Assembly (NCBI GenBank): GCA_040400005.1
Contig: JBBARC010000006.1
Span: forward strand, 21,326-85,325
Direction: 5' to 3'
Length of the DNA: 64,000 nt
Source: JBBARC01 sp040400005
GTDB taxonomy: Bacteria; Pseudomonadota; Alphaproteobacteria; Acetobacterales; Acetobacteraceae
Shown: positions 50,526 through 59,553 of the stretch, in pieces
Layout of the letters: every line of letters begins with the position of its first letter
Position numbering within the stretch: position 1 is the first letter of the stretch
The notes under the pieces: model-generated
Told to the model about the DNA's origin: nothing
The model's input: the letters and a program-made list of their open reading frames with translations, nothing else
Databases searched by the model: none
Made by a program: the position numbers and the translations under genes

Positions 50526-51297
50526 CCTTGCCTAACCCTTGCGGCTTGGTAGCTTTAAAGCGCAGCCGCACGTAATCGGCGATCCAGCGGCCGGAATGGG
50601 TGCGCAGCGCCGGCACCAGCAAGCGTTCGATTTCGGCAAACACCTCGCGCACCACTTCGGGGGGGGTGTTTTTTAGATAGGGCCCATCCATGAAGGGGCC
50701 GGCGAAGGTAACCAGCCAGCCGGCGATGCCGGTGGGCAGTTCAGTTGGGCGCGGGGTGAGGGTTATGGTTGAGACCTCAAAACCGTTTTTGGTGAGCATT
50801 TCGGCGTAGTCGCGTGCCGAGGGGAAGAACCATTTGAATTTGATCGGCACGCGGCGGCGGGCGAACACGGCGTGGATGGCAGTGACGATGGCGGCGACGT
50901 TGCCGTGGCCGCCGAATTCGCCAACGAAGCGGCCGCCGGGCACCAGTGCGCGGTTGACGCCGGCCAGCACGGCATCGGCATCGGCCATCCAGTGCAGGGC
51001 GGCGTTGCTGAAGACGGCATCGAACTGGGCATCGAATTCCAGATTTTGGCCGTCCATCACGTGGGCATCTATCCCGCGGGCACGGGCGGCATCGATCATG
51101 CTGATCGAGCTATCGACGCCAACCACGGTGGCACCGGAGGCGGCGATGGCTTCGGTGAGAAGGCCATCGCCGCAGCCAAGATCGAGGATGCGTTCACCGG
51201 GGCGGGCACCGAGCAGGTCGAGCAGCGGTGCGCCGAGCATAGGCACGAAGCCGGCGTTTTTGGCGTAGTCGGCGGCGCTCCAATCCTGCGCCGCCAT
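50512..51297 (-). CDS. Class I SAM-dependent methyltransferase
   Basis: The 261-residue enzyme has motif I ERILDLGCGDGLLTEAIAAS near residue 36, post-I VVGVDSSISMIDAARARG, and FDAVFSNAALHWMADADAVL near 95, which is typical of trans-aconitate-type methyltransferases (UbiE/Tam superfamily). The small-molecule acceptor is unknown. It follows pckA by 5 bases in reading order on the same strand, so it may be translated with it. Confidence 0.87.
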   Translation of the reverse strand: MAAQDWSAADYAKNAGFVPMLGAPLLDLLGARPGERILDLGCGDGLLTEAIAASGATVVGVDSSISMIDAARARGIDAHVMDGQNLEFDAQFDAVFSNAALHWMADADAVLAGVNRALVPGGRFVGEFGGHGNVAAIVTAIHAVFARRRVPIKFKWFFPSARDYAEMLTKNGFEVSTITLTPRPTELPTGIAGWLVTFAGPFMDGPYLKNTPPEVVREVFAEIERLLVPALRTHSGRWIADYVRLRFKATKPQGLGKDPRF

Positions 51298-51302
51298 TTT
51301 AT

Positions 51303-52916
51303 TTAGGCGTCCACGCGGATGGCGGCGGCGCGGACGGCATCATCGACGCCATCCTTAAACGTTTCGAAATTGGCGACGAAGCGGTGGGCCAGGTCGCGGG
51401 CGGTAGCATCGTACGCGGTTGGATCGGCCCAGGCGCGGCGGGGGTCGAGCACGTCGTTGGGGATGCCCTCGATGTCGCGCGGCACGTGCAGGCCAAAGAT
51501 CGGATCGGGGGCGAAATTGGCATCTTTTAAGGTGCCGTCGAGCACGGCGCGTAGCAGGGCGCGGGTATGGGCGATGGCCATACGGTTACCGGTGCCGTAG
51601 GCGCCGCCGGACCAGCCAGTGTTGACCAGCCAGCAGGTGGCACCGTGGCGGTCGATCAAATCTTCCAGCAACTTGCCGTAAACCTCTGGCCGGCGGGGTA
51701 GGAAGGGGGCGCCAAAGCAGGTGGAAAAAGTGGCCTGCGGCGAATTGCCCATGCCTTTTTCGGTGCCGGCGACGCGCGCGGTGTAGCCCGAAAGGAAGTG
51801 GTACATCGCCTGGGCCGATGAGAGTTTGGCGATGGGCGGCAGCACGCCAAAGGCATCACAGGTGAGCATAATGACGTTTTTAGGCTGGCCGCCGCGGCCC
51901 GATAGTGCGGCATTGGGAATGGCCTCGATCGGGTAGCAGGCGCGGGTGTTTTCGGTGAGGGTCGCGTCGTTCAAATCGAGCACGCCGTGGGCATCGGCCA
52001 CGACATTTTCCAGCACGGTGCCGAAGCGGTGGGTGGCGTTCCAGATTTGCGGCTCGGCTTTTTGGCTCAGGTTGATAACTTTGGCGTAGCAGCCGCCTTC
52101 AAAGTTGAACACGCCATCGGGGCCCCAGCCGTGTTCGTCGTCGCCGATCAACTGGCGGTCGGGGTCGGACGACAAAGTGGTTTTGCCGGTGCCGGAGAGG
52201 CCGAAGAACAGGGCTGTATCGCCATCTTTGCCGATATTGGCGCTGCAATGCATGGGCAGCACGTCTTCTGCCGGCAGCTTCCAGTTCATCACCGTAAAGA
52301 TCGATTTTTTGATCTCACCCGCATATTCGGTGCCAGCAATCACGATCTGGCGTTCAGCAAACGACAGCGCAATGGCAGTGGTGCTGCGCACGCCGTCGAT
52401 CGCCGGATCGGCCTGGAACTCTGGCGCGTGGAGAATAACGTAGTCGGGCTCGAAGGTTGCAAGATCTGCCGCCGGTGGGCGGATGAACATGTTGCGGGCA
52501 AACAGCGCGTGCCAGGCATTGGGGGTAACCAGGCGCACACGCACGCGGCGGGCGGGATCAGCGCCGGCATAGAGATCTTGAGTGAATAGCTCGCGGCCTT
52601 GCAGATAGGCTTGCACGCGGCCGCGCAGCAGGGCGAAGGACGCCTGTGGCAGCTTGTTGTTGACCTTGCCCCACCACACATCGGCGGTGGTTTGGGGTTC
52701 GTCGACGACAAATTTATCGGCAACCGAGCGGCCGGTGTGCACGCCGGTGGTGACCATCAACGCGCCATCGGCGGACAGGCGGGCTTCGCCGCGGCGGATA
52801 GCGTGGGCGGCGAGCTGGGTTGCGGTGAGGTTGGCATGCAGCAGTAGCGGGGCGATGACGCCGCTGCCGGCGAGTGGGGATGGGCCGTGCGCCAGGTGGT
52901 CGTTGACTTTAAGCAT
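51303..52916 (-). CDS. pckA: Phosphoenolpyruvate carboxykinase (ATP)
   Basis: PckA makes PEP from oxaloacetate, the entry to gluconeogenesis. The 537-residue protein has the kinase-1a loop GLSGTGKTTLSSDPDR near residue 237, and GDDEHGWGPDGVFNFEGGCY near 257. The start at 52916 has AGGAG 8-12 bases upstream. Adjacent and divergent is chvI; in alphaproteobacteria pckA is a known neighbour and target of ChvG/ChvI. Confidence 0.96.
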   Translation of the reverse strand: MLKVNDHLAHGPSPLAGSGVIAPLLLHANLTATQLAAHAIRRGEARLSADGALMVTTGVHTGRSVADKFVVDEPQTTADVWWGKVNNKLPQASFALLRGRVQAYLQGRELFTQDLYAGADPARRVRVRLVTPNAWHALFARNMFIRPPAADLATFEPDYVILHAPEFQADPAIDGVRSTTAIALSFAERQIVIAGTEYAGEIKKSIFTVMNWKLPAEDVLPMHCSANIGKDGDTALFFGLSGTGKTTLSSDPDRQLIGDDEHGWGPDGVFNFEGGCYAKVINLSQKAEPQIWNATHRFGTVLENVVADAHGVLDLNDATLTENTRACYPIEAIPNAALSGRGGQPKNVIMLTCDAFGVLPPIAKLSSAQAMYHFLSGYTARVAGTEKGMGNSPQATFSTCFGAPFLPRRPEVYGKLLEDLIDRHGATCWLVNTGWSGGAYGTGNRMAIAHTRALLRAVLDGTLKDANFAPDPIFGLHVPRDIEGIPNDVLDPRRAWADPTAYDATARDLAHRFVANFETFKDGVDDAVRAAAIRVDA

Positions 52917-53291
52917 CTCAATCCGCTCCTGCGAGTGCCGGGGGACCTGGCCGGTTGACGGCCGGGTGCGGCACCCTGATTGCCAAAAATAATCCTGCCC
53001 GGCGGAGCTGCCCCGCAGGCCTTGGTCGCTTTAAGCCTTTGGCGGGTGTGCTTGGCAATGGGTGCCGGGGGGTGCGGGGCTTAAAAAAGCCACGCTGCAC
53101 TGCGAAATTTGGCCGCACATTGGATTGGCTTGGGCAATGTTAACCGCAGGTTTGAGGGGTCTAAAACCCTGGGTGGTAGATAGCGGGGGCGTTGCCACCG
53201 AGCTTGCCTACGCGCAAGCCGGGCACTTGCAGCTTTGGACGGCAGGCGGGATGGTTGGTTTTTTCCCTACCCCCCCTGATTGCCGGATGCC
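52917..53291. promoter_or_regulatory. Divergent pckA/chvI intergenic region
   Basis: These 375 bases must contain both promoters. I see the pckA Shine-Dalgarno (AGGAG) but no clear boxes or palindromes strong enough to call a ChvI site. Confidence 0.5.
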
Positions 53292-53990
53292 ATGAAACAC
53301 ACGATTGCCCTGGTTGATGACGACCGCAACATTTTAACCTCGGTTGCGATGACGCTGGAACAGGAAGGCTATGCGGTGCGCACCTATACTGACGGCGAAA
53401 GTGCGCTGCAGGCGATCACCGCCAAGCCGGTGGATTTGGCCGTGCTGGACATAAAAATGCCGCGCATGGACGGCATGGAGTTGTTGCAGCGCTTGCGCCA
53501 GCGCACCCAGATGCCGGTGATTTTTCTGACCAGCAAAGATGAAGAGGTGGACGAGGTAATGGGGCTGCGGCTGGGGGCGGATGATTATATTCGCAAACCC
53601 TTTAGTCAGCGCCTGCTGCTGGAACGCATTCGGTCGCTGTTGCGGCGCAACGAGGCAAGCCGGGCGGAGGCCGCCGGCGGGGCGCCAGGGGCGGTGCTGG
53701 TGCGCGGCGATTTGGTGCTGGACGAGACCAAGCACCAATGCACCTGGCGCGGCCAGGATATTCAATTAACCGTGACCGAGTTTTTGCTGGTTAAGGCGCT
53801 GGCGCACCGGCCGGGCATGGTGAAATCGCGCGACCAGCTGATTGATGCGGCCTATGGCGATTCGATTTACGTGGATGACCGCACTATTGATAGCCATATC
53901 AAGCGGGTGCGGAAGAAATTTCGCGCACTGGATGAGGAATTTGATCGCTTTGAGACGCTGTACGGGATTGGCTACCGGTATAAGGAATGA
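53292..53990 (+). CDS. chvI: OmpR-family response regulator ChvI
   Basis: The receiver domain has the acidic pair in ALVDDDRN, phospho-Asp in LAVLDIKMPRMDG near residue 51, and Lys in DDYIRKPF near 101. The C-terminal winged helix ends DSHIKRVRKKFRALDEEFDR and YGIGYRYKE, the ChvI form. 232 residues from ATG 53292. ChvI responds to ChvG under acid or envelope stress. Unusually, chvG is 1.8 kb downstream rather than adjacent. Confidence 0.94.
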   Translation: MKHTIALVDDDRNILTSVAMTLEQEGYAVRTYTDGESALQAITAKPVDLAVLDIKMPRMDGMELLQRLRQRTQMPVIFLTSKDEEVDEVMGLRLGADDYIRKPFSQRLLLERIRSLLRRNEASRAEAAGGAPGAVLVRGDLVLDETKHQCTWRGQDIQLTVTEFLLVKALAHRPGMVKSRDQLIDAAYGDSIYVDDRTIDSHIKRVRKKFRALDEEFDRFETLYGIGYRYKE

Positions 53991-54051
53991 TTTTGCGATC
54001 ACGTTTTTGTGCGGCGCGGGTTTGGTCGAGCGGGCGGGTTAGGGGGAGACG

Positions 54052-54630
54052 ATGGCCAAGCAGTTTGACGCGCTGAATGCTGAGCATATTGGGTTTATTG
54101 AGCGGCAGAAGATTTTCTTTATTGGATCGGCCTGCGCTGGCAGCAAAGTGAACCTATCGCCCAAAGGCACCGATTTGTTGCGCGTGCTGGGGGCCAACCA
54201 GGTGGGGTATCTGGATTTAACCGGCAGCGGTAACGAGACCGCCGCGCATACGCTGGCCGGCGGGCCGGTGACCTTCATGTTTTGCGCCTTTGAGGGGCCG
54301 CCGTTGATATTGCGGCTTTATGGGCAGGCGGCGGTGCATGGGCGCGGCAGTGCGGGGTATGCGGCGCTGGTGGCGGGGTTTGGCGAGACGGAACCCGGTT
54401 TAAGCGAAGCTGCGGGCCGGGAGCCTGCGGGTGCGCGCCAGATTGTGGTTTTGCAGGTGGCCATGGTGCAGACATCTTGCGGCTATGCGGTGCCGCGCTT
54501 TGCGCCCCTGGGGCGGCGGGATGGGTTGGACAATTGGGCGCGCGGAAAAGGCGAGGCCGGGCTTGCGGCGTACCGGGCGGAGAAAAATGCGATGAGTTTG
54601 GATGGGCTGCCGACCGGGATTTTGGGGTAG
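54052..54630 (+). CDS. Pyridoxamine 5'-phosphate oxidase-like flavin protein
   Basis: The 192-residue protein has the PNPOx-like split barrel (FDALNAEHIGFIERQKIFFI at the start, VNLSPKGTDLLRVLGANQVG, then FEGPPLILRLYGQAAVHG) and ends with a basic region RGKGEAGLAAYRAEKNAMSL. Family members bind FMN or F420 and reduce diverse compounds; the function is not known. It lies between chvI and chvG. Confidence 0.88.
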   Translation: MAKQFDALNAEHIGFIERQKIFFIGSACAGSKVNLSPKGTDLLRVLGANQVGYLDLTGSGNETAAHTLAGGPVTFMFCAFEGPPLILRLYGQAAVHGRGSAGYAALVAGFGETEPGLSEAAGREPAGARQIVVLQVAMVQTSCGYAVPRFAPLGRRDGLDNWARGKGEAGLAAYRAEKNAMSLDGLPTGILG

Positions 54631-54782
54631 GTTTGCGGTGCCGCCGTCGTGCGCCGCGCGTGCTGGGGGTTACGCCGTGCCACGCATCGGTGAAATGGTC
54701 ATCTGGCAATAGTGGCGGGTTGGTTTGCATAACCGCGCACGCCATCCGGTAGGTTCTGCAGGACTGCGCCCATGGCGGATCG

Positions 54783-55201
54783 GCCGCCAATCTAGCGGTT
54801 CCGTTGGCGGCTTGCTGATTTCGGCCGCTTTGCGCCCATCTACGCCATTCCCGGGTGATGGGGTGGTGACAAAAAGCGGACACCCAACCAAATACACGAG
54901 GGCGTGCTCCAGCACGCCAACGCAAGAAAGTCACACGTCTCGCTGACCGAGTGGCTTGTGCCGGTCAGCTTATGTCCACGCAACGATGATACTTACTTTA
55001 TCGGAACGAGGCGGAGTTTGGTGCTGTCAATGGCGGGAAGCTTGGGGGTGTCTATGGGTGTAATGGCACTATACGACGGGGGCATGCCCGTGTGTGACTT
55101 GACGCCGGCGTCAAATCTGACCTGCGCCTATCGGCCATCATTGCTGCGAAACTAGCGGGGCGGCGAAACTGGCGGGCGCCCAGCGTGGGGCGCCTTTTTT
55201 T
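54783..55201 (+). ncRNA. Candidate structured RNA ending in a rho-independent terminator
   Basis: Four hairpins occur in order on the plus strand: GCCGCCAA/TTGGCGGC (54783-54811), GGCGTGCT/AGCACGCC (54901-54918), GCTGACCG/CGGTCAGC (54942-54969), and the palindrome TTGACGCCGGCGTCAA (55099-55114). A terminator with seven T follows. A weak frame (GTG 54904 to 55155, 83 residues) also crosses it, so a small protein cannot be excluded. No known RNA family is recognised. Confidence 0.4.
55175..55201 (+). terminator. Rho-independent terminator
   Basis: GGCGCCC pairs with GGGCGCC around a 6-base loop (stem 55175-55181/55188-55194), followed by TTTTTTT. It is oriented for plus-strand transcription from 54.0-55.1 kb. 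Confidence 0.85.
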
Positions 55202-55231
55202 GTCGATGGTGCTGGGATTGGGGGGCATGAT

Positions 55232-55549
55232 TTAAGCTGCCGCTAAAGGTTTTAGCCGGGCCAAGTCCTCGTGGGCCAGGATCGCGGCTTTTGATAGGTC
55301 GTGGTTGCTTTGCAGGTTGATCCAAAATTGCGCGGTGGTGCTAAAAACGCGGCCCAGGTGCCGCGCGGTATCCGCCGTCATGGGCTGGCGCTCACGCACA
55401 ATGCGTTCGATCCGGGTGCGGTTTTTTAAACCCATGGCGCGGGCGAGCGCGCCGGGGGTTAGAGCGTAGTCGGGCAGAAAATCTTCGCGCAGGTGCTCGC
55501 CGGGGTGGGGCAGGGGGGTGGTGAAGGTGGAGATATCGGATGGGGGCAT
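55232..55549 (-). CDS. higA: HigA family antitoxin, no visible toxin
   Basis: This 105-residue HigA-type regulator has HPGEHLREDFLPDYALTPGA near residue 15, then an HTH (LARAMGLKNRTRIERIVRER) and FSTTAQFWINLQSNHDLSKA. HigA normally follows a RelE-like HigB toxin gene. No higB is upstream (the next gene is the divergent chvG) and none is downstream, so it is an orphan. It separates chvI from chvG. Confidence 0.9.
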   Translation of the reverse strand: MPPSDISTFTTPLPHPGEHLREDFLPDYALTPGALARAMGLKNRTRIERIVRERQPMTADTARHLGRVFSTTAQFWINLQSNHDLSKAAILAHEDLARLKPLAAA

Positions 55550-55651
55550 TGGGGCGATTCCTGGGGGGCGACATAGACCGCAAGGGGGCCGTTTGCGGGA
55601 TGGCGCGGGGTGGTGACAACCTAGGCGCGGGCGGTGCGGGCGGTGGGTTGC

Positions 55652-55677
55652 GTTGGTGGGTTAAAACCCAACCCTAC
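55652..55677 (-). repeat. Solo REP resembling the RAYT array
   Basis: On the minus strand GTAG precedes GGTTGGGTTTTAACCCACC, close to the array hairpin near 20.2 kb. It lies in the chvG/higA divergent region. Confidence 0.6.
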
Positions 55678-55751
55678 ACGAGCTGCACAGCGGATCGCGC
55701 TTTCTTGCCCCAACCCTCGCCATCGCGCCACCACCCCCCTAAACTGCCCCC

Positions 55752-57413
55752 ATGCCAGACACCGGCGCGACCCTCCCCCCGCTCGATCCCGTTGTGCCGC
55801 GGCGCAAACGGCTGGTCTCGCCCTTGTTGCGCCGCGTGCTGGTGGTGAATTTTGTGCCGCTGGCCCTGCTGCTGGCCACCCTGCTGTACCTCGATCAATA
55901 CCAGAATGGCCTGCTGGAAGCGGAAGTTTCCGCTTTGCGCGAAATCGCCCGCATCTATGCCGGCGCGTTGGGCGAATCGGCGGTGCGCGTCACCGACCCC
56001 AATAACCCGGTGCTGGTGGCCGATCTCGCCCGCCCCTTGCTGCGCCGCTTAACCGACCCCACCCCAAATGCCGGCGCCAAAATCTATGCCCCCGACGGCA
56101 CGCTGCTGGCCGATAGCCGGGTGCGCATGGGGGCCGGCGGGGCGGTGGATACCGAACCCCTGCCGCCGGCCGAAGATCGCGGCGTGCTGATCGGCGTGGT
56201 CGGCCGTATCTATGATCAGGTGCTGGGCTTTCTGCCGCATACCCCAGGGCGGTCGGTGCAGATCAGCGCCAATGCCGCCGGCGCCGAATGGCAGCCCGAT
56301 GTGCGCGAAGAATTGCGCCTGTCGAGCAGTAACGACAGCCACGAAATGCCGCCCTTCATTCGCCGCACCACCGACGATAGGCTGCTGGTAACGGTTGCCG
56401 AACCGGTGGAACGCGATCGCCATACCGTGGGTATTGTGCTGCTCACCCGCGATGCGCGCGAGGTGGATGACAGTTTATTTGCCGTGCGTATGTCGATACT
56501 TGGCTTGTTCTTTCTGGCACTCATTCTAACCGTTCTGCTATCATCATACCTGTCGTTCACCATCACCGGGCCAATTTTGCGCCTAGCCGAAGCGGCGCGC
56601 CAAATGCAGCACGGCAGTGGCCGCAGCGGCACCGTGCCGGCAAAGCTACTGACCCGCGTTGATGAAATCGGCGACTTGGGCCAGGCGCTAGATGCCGCCG
56701 CCGCCGGCCTATGGCAACGCATGGACGCGATCGAACAATTTGCAGCAGACGTCGCCCACGAGATTAAAAACCCGCTAAGCTCCATCCGTAGCGCCATCGA
56801 AACCCTGCGCCGTATCGAGGACCCCAAGCACCAAGTAAAATTATTCGCCATTATCCAAAACGATGTCGCGCGGCTGAACCGCTTAATTAGCGACATCAGC
56901 GATGCCAGCCGCGTGGATGCCGAATTAAGCCGTGCCCAGACCGAACCGGTGGACGTGACCCAAATGCTGTCCACCCTTGCCGAAATATCGCAGGCAACGC
57001 GCGATGACGAAGACGCTAATCTGGAACTAGACCTGCCGGATCAGCCGCTGATTGTCGCCGCCGTTGAAGGCCGCCTAGTGCAGGTTTTGCGCAACCTGAT
57101 CGGCAACGCCGAAAGCTTCTCGCCACCCGGCGGCACCATTACCCTGCGCGCGAAAGAAACCGGCAATACCATCGAAATAGCCGTGGAAGACGAAGGCCCC
57201 GGCATTCCTAACGCCAATCTGGAACACGTGTTCGACCGCTTTTATTCCGAACGCCCCGCCGGCGAAAGCTTTGGCAAACACTCCGGCCTCGGCCTCTCCA
57301 TCTCACGCCAAATCATCGAAGCCCTGCACGGCCGTATCAGCGCCGAAAACCGCCGCGACGATTCCGGCACCATCATCGGCGCCCGCTTCGTGCTGCGCCT
57401 GCCGCGGGCATGA
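55752..57413 (+). CDS. chvG: Sensor histidine kinase ChvG/ExoS
   Basis: The 553-residue kinase has a first membrane span near 30-48 (VLVVNFVPLALLLATLLYLD), a periplasmic sensor domain (Stimulus_sens_1 type), a second span near 245-268 (ILGLFFLALILTVLLSSYLS), HAMP, then the H-box VAHEIKNPLSSIRSAIE (phospho-His near 336) and N-box NLIGNAESFSPPGG, then DEGPGIPN. It senses acid or envelope stress and phosphorylates ChvI. It is followed by hprK as in related alphaproteobacteria. Confidence 0.94.
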   Translation: MPDTGATLPPLDPVVPRRKRLVSPLLRRVLVVNFVPLALLLATLLYLDQYQNGLLEAEVSALREIARIYAGALGESAVRVTDPNNPVLVADLARPLLRRLTDPTPNAGAKIYAPDGTLLADSRVRMGAGGAVDTEPLPPAEDRGVLIGVVGRIYDQVLGFLPHTPGRSVQISANAAGAEWQPDVREELRLSSSNDSHEMPPFIRRTTDDRLLVTVAEPVERDRHTVGIVLLTRDAREVDDSLFAVRMSILGLFFLALILTVLLSSYLSFTITGPILRLAEAARQMQHGSGRSGTVPAKLLTRVDEIGDLGQALDAAAAGLWQRMDAIEQFAADVAHEIKNPLSSIRSAIETLRRIEDPKHQVKLFAIIQNDVARLNRLISDISDASRVDAELSRAQTEPVDVTQMLSTLAEISQATRDDEDANLELDLPDQPLIVAAVEGRLVQVLRNLIGNAESFSPPGGTITLRAKETGNTIEIAVEDEGPGIPNANLEHVFDRFYSERPAGESFGKHSGLGLSISRQIIEALHGRISAENRRDDSGTIIGARFVLRLPRA

Positions 57414-57439
57414 GGGGCTTGGGTCTTTGGGCGGGCGGA

Positions 57440-57505
57440 AGAAAGGCGAGGGGCTTCACGCGAAGGCGTGCTCCGCACGAAGCCCCTGGCCTTCCTTCGC
57501 CCACC
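57440..57505. repeat. Family-B core repeat between chvG and hprK
   Basis: GGCGAGGGGCTTCACGCGAA followed by GGCGTGCTCCGCACGAAGCC and CCTGGCCTTCC forms a hairpin (GAGGGGCTTC/GAAGCCCCT) with the family-B core in its loop. It lies in the same-strand gap. Confidence 0.65.
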
Positions 57506-57522
57506 CACACACCAAGCCTCGC

Positions 57523-57951
57523 ATGACCGCGGCAACGTTGCATGGCACGTGCGTGGCGCTGGGGGGGGCAGGGGTTTTGCTGTTGGGGGGGGCTGGGTCT
57601 GGCAAGTCGGATTTGGCGTTGCGGTTGATCGATCGCGGGTTTGTTTTGGTGGCGGATGACCGCGTGGTTATGGTTGATGGGGTTGCGTCGGCGCCGGCGG
57701 GGTTGGCGGGGGTGTTAGAAGTGCGGGGGCTTGGATTGATGCGGGTGGCGCACGATGTATCGGCGCGTGTGGTGTTGGCGGTGCGGCTGGATGGGCCGAT
57801 TACGCGGCTGCCGGCGCCGGCGCGTTTACCAGATCTTGATATTCCTGTGATCTTTTTGGATGCACGCGCCGTTTCCGCGCCAATTCTCGTGGCGTGGGCG
57901 CTGGATTGTGTGCAAGGCCATCGAAGCCAGGTGGCGGGAGCATTCGTGTGA
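57523..57951 (+). CDS. hprK: HPr kinase/phosphorylase (short alphaproteobacterial form)
   Basis: This is a 142-residue HprK containing only the catalytic domain. Walker A LLGGAGSGKSDLALRL is near residue 20, ADDRV near 45, and the HprK signature LEVRGLGLMRVAHD near 65. It phosphorylates the regulatory Ser of HPr (Ser77 of the HPr encoded at 59554). Firmicute HprK has an extra N-terminal domain, which is missing here as is normal for this class. The stop overlaps the rapZ start (GTGA). Confidence 0.93.
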   Translation: MTAATLHGTCVALGGAGVLLLGGAGSGKSDLALRLIDRGFVLVADDRVVMVDGVASAPAGLAGVLEVRGLGLMRVAHDVSARVVLAVRLDGPITRLPAPARLPDLDIPVIFLDARAVSAPILVAWALDCVQGHRSQVAGAFV

Positions 57952-58883
57952 CGGATCGGCGGAGTACGACAAGTTTGGCGGGGCAGGTGGTGGCACCTGT
58001 GGCGCGGCGTGTGGTGCTGGTGACCGGGCTTTCGGGCGCTGGCAAGGCCTCGACGCTGCGGGTGTTGGAGGATTTAGGTTACGAGGCGGTGGACAACGCG
58101 CCGCTGGCGTTGATCGGCGAGTTGGTGGGCCGCGGTGAGCAGCCGATCGCGATTGGAGTCGATGCGCGTAGCCGGGGGTTTGGCGCTGCGGCAGTTTTGG
58201 CCAGTTTGGCCCTGCTAAAAAGCAATCCTGCTATGCGTGCAGAGCTTGTGTTTGTGACGGCGGAGCAGGGTGCGTTGTTGCGGCGGTTTACCGAAACGCG
58301 CCGGCGGCACCCTTTGGCGCCGCGGGGCCGGGTGATGGATGGCATTGCCGCCGAATGGGCTTTGCTGGCGCCGTTGCGCGATGCCGCCGACATGGTTTTG
58401 GATACCAGCTTCATGCCACTATCTATGCTGCGGCGCGAAGTGGAACAACGGTTTAGCCCTGGTGGCGAGGATAGCGCTACCGGAATGACCGTATCGTTGA
58501 TGTCGTTTGCCTACCCAGCCGGCCTGCCACCAGACGCAGATCTGGTGTTCGATGCACGCTTCCTGCGTAACCCGCATTACGACCCCATATTGCGACCACT
58601 GGCGGGGACGGATGCGGCGGTTGCGGCGTATGTTGCGGCCGACCCTGACTACCTGGGTTTTTTGGAAAAGATGACCAGTCTGTTAACTCTGCTCTTGCCG
58701 CGCTTCGTGCAGGAGGGCAAGAAATACGTAGGCATTGCGATTGGATGCACTGGGGGGCGCCACCGGTCGGTGGCGGTGGTGGAAGATCTGGAGCGGCGCT
58801 TATCCCAGGAACGCCAGGGCGCGGTTGCGTGGCGGGTAACGGTTACCCATCGGGAAGTGATGCGTGAGCAGGCAGGTGGATGA
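57948..58883 (+). CDS. rapZ: RNase adapter/nucleotide-binding protein RapZ
   Basis: The 311-residue protein has Walker A VLVTGLSGAGKASTLRVLED near residue 22 and the RapZ C-terminal signature KYVGIAIGCTGGRHRSVAVV near 265. In enterobacteria RapZ directs RNase E to the GlmZ sRNA and senses glucosamine-6-phosphate. The C-terminal basic tail used for RNA binding is not present in the same form here, and GlmZ is not known outside enterobacteria, so its alphaproteobacterial role is open. GTG 57948 overlaps hprK. Confidence 0.93.
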   Translation: MTDRRSTTSLAGQVVAPVARRVVLVTGLSGAGKASTLRVLEDLGYEAVDNAPLALIGELVGRGEQPIAIGVDARSRGFGAAAVLASLALLKSNPAMRAELVFVTAEQGALLRRFTETRRRHPLAPRGRVMDGIAAEWALLAPLRDAADMVLDTSFMPLSMLRREVEQRFSPGGEDSATGMTVSLMSFAYPAGLPPDADLVFDARFLRNPHYDPILRPLAGTDAAVAAYVAADPDYLGFLEKMTSLLTLLLPRFVQEGKKYVGIAIGCTGGRHRSVAVVEDLERRLSQERQGAVAWRVTVTHREVMREQAGG

Positions 58884-58977
58884 CCGGGCTGTTGCGTGCC
58901 CCAAATCGGTGCGTGCCCACCCCTTACAATCGGGCGGTTACAATGCGTAAGGTCAATATGAGGTTGTGTAAAATTCT

Positions 58978-59544
58978 ATGATCGGCATGGTTCTGGTCTC
59001 CCACGGTCGTTTAGCCGAGGAGTTACGCGCGGCGATGGAGCATGTCGTTGGGCCTCAGCGCGGTATTGCTACCGTTTGTATTGGCGCTGACGACGATGTT
59101 GAGGCGCGGCGGGCGGACATTGCCGGCGCGCTGGCAGACGTCGATTGCGGCGATGGCGCGGTGATTTTAACCGACATGTTTGGCGGCACGCCGAGCAATC
59201 TGGCGATTTCGCTGATGGCGCCCGACCGGGTGGAGGTGATTGCCGGGGTGAATTTGCCGATGCTGGTGAAGCTTGCCAAAACCCGCTCGCACCACACGCT
59301 GGCGGAATGCGTGGACTGTGCGGAAGCGGCTGGGCGCAAGTATATTGGCGTGGTTTCGCACATGCTGGCGGCCGGTACCATGGCGAATATGTGCCGGGCG
59401 GGCGATCCCTGCCAAGGTATGGGTGCTGGTATGGGCCAAGGTATCGGCGCTGGTATGGTGGCTGGTATCGATCAGGTTGAACCGATGGCGCCGTTGGCAG
59501 CGATTCCCTTGGTGAGCGCCACAGCGACCCCGGTTGCGGCATAG
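58978..59544 (+). CDS. PTS mannose-type EIIA (EIIA-Man/PtsM-like)
   Basis: The 188-residue protein has the EIIA-Man fold with the phospho-acceptor His9 in MIGMVLVSHGRLA and ILTDMFGGTPSNLAISLM near residue 62. No EIIB/C permease is present, so it serves in regulation, as in other alphaproteobacterial PTS(Ntr)-like relays. A C-terminal extension of about 50 residues is unusual: Gly/Met-rich (QGMGAGMGQGIGAGM) and then hydrophobic. The HPr gene starts 9 bases later. Confidence 0.92.
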   Translation: MIGMVLVSHGRLAEELRAAMEHVVGPQRGIATVCIGADDDVEARRADIAGALADVDCGDGAVILTDMFGGTPSNLAISLMAPDRVEVIAGVNLPMLVKLAKTRSHHTLAECVDCAEAAGRKYIGVVSHMLAAGTMANMCRAGDPCQGMGAGMGQGIGAGMVAGIDQVEPMAPLAAIPLVSATATPVAA

Positions 59545-59553
59545 CCACCGCTG

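Noticed and set aside
54904..55155. 83-residue small protein
   Set aside because: GTG start lies inside a perfect hairpin, codon usage is unlike neighbours and no domain is recognised; kept only as an alternative to a structured RNA.
54631..55201. Known housekeeping RNA (SRP RNA, RNase P RNA, tmRNA, 6S)
   Set aside because: None of their diagnostic motifs was found in the gap.
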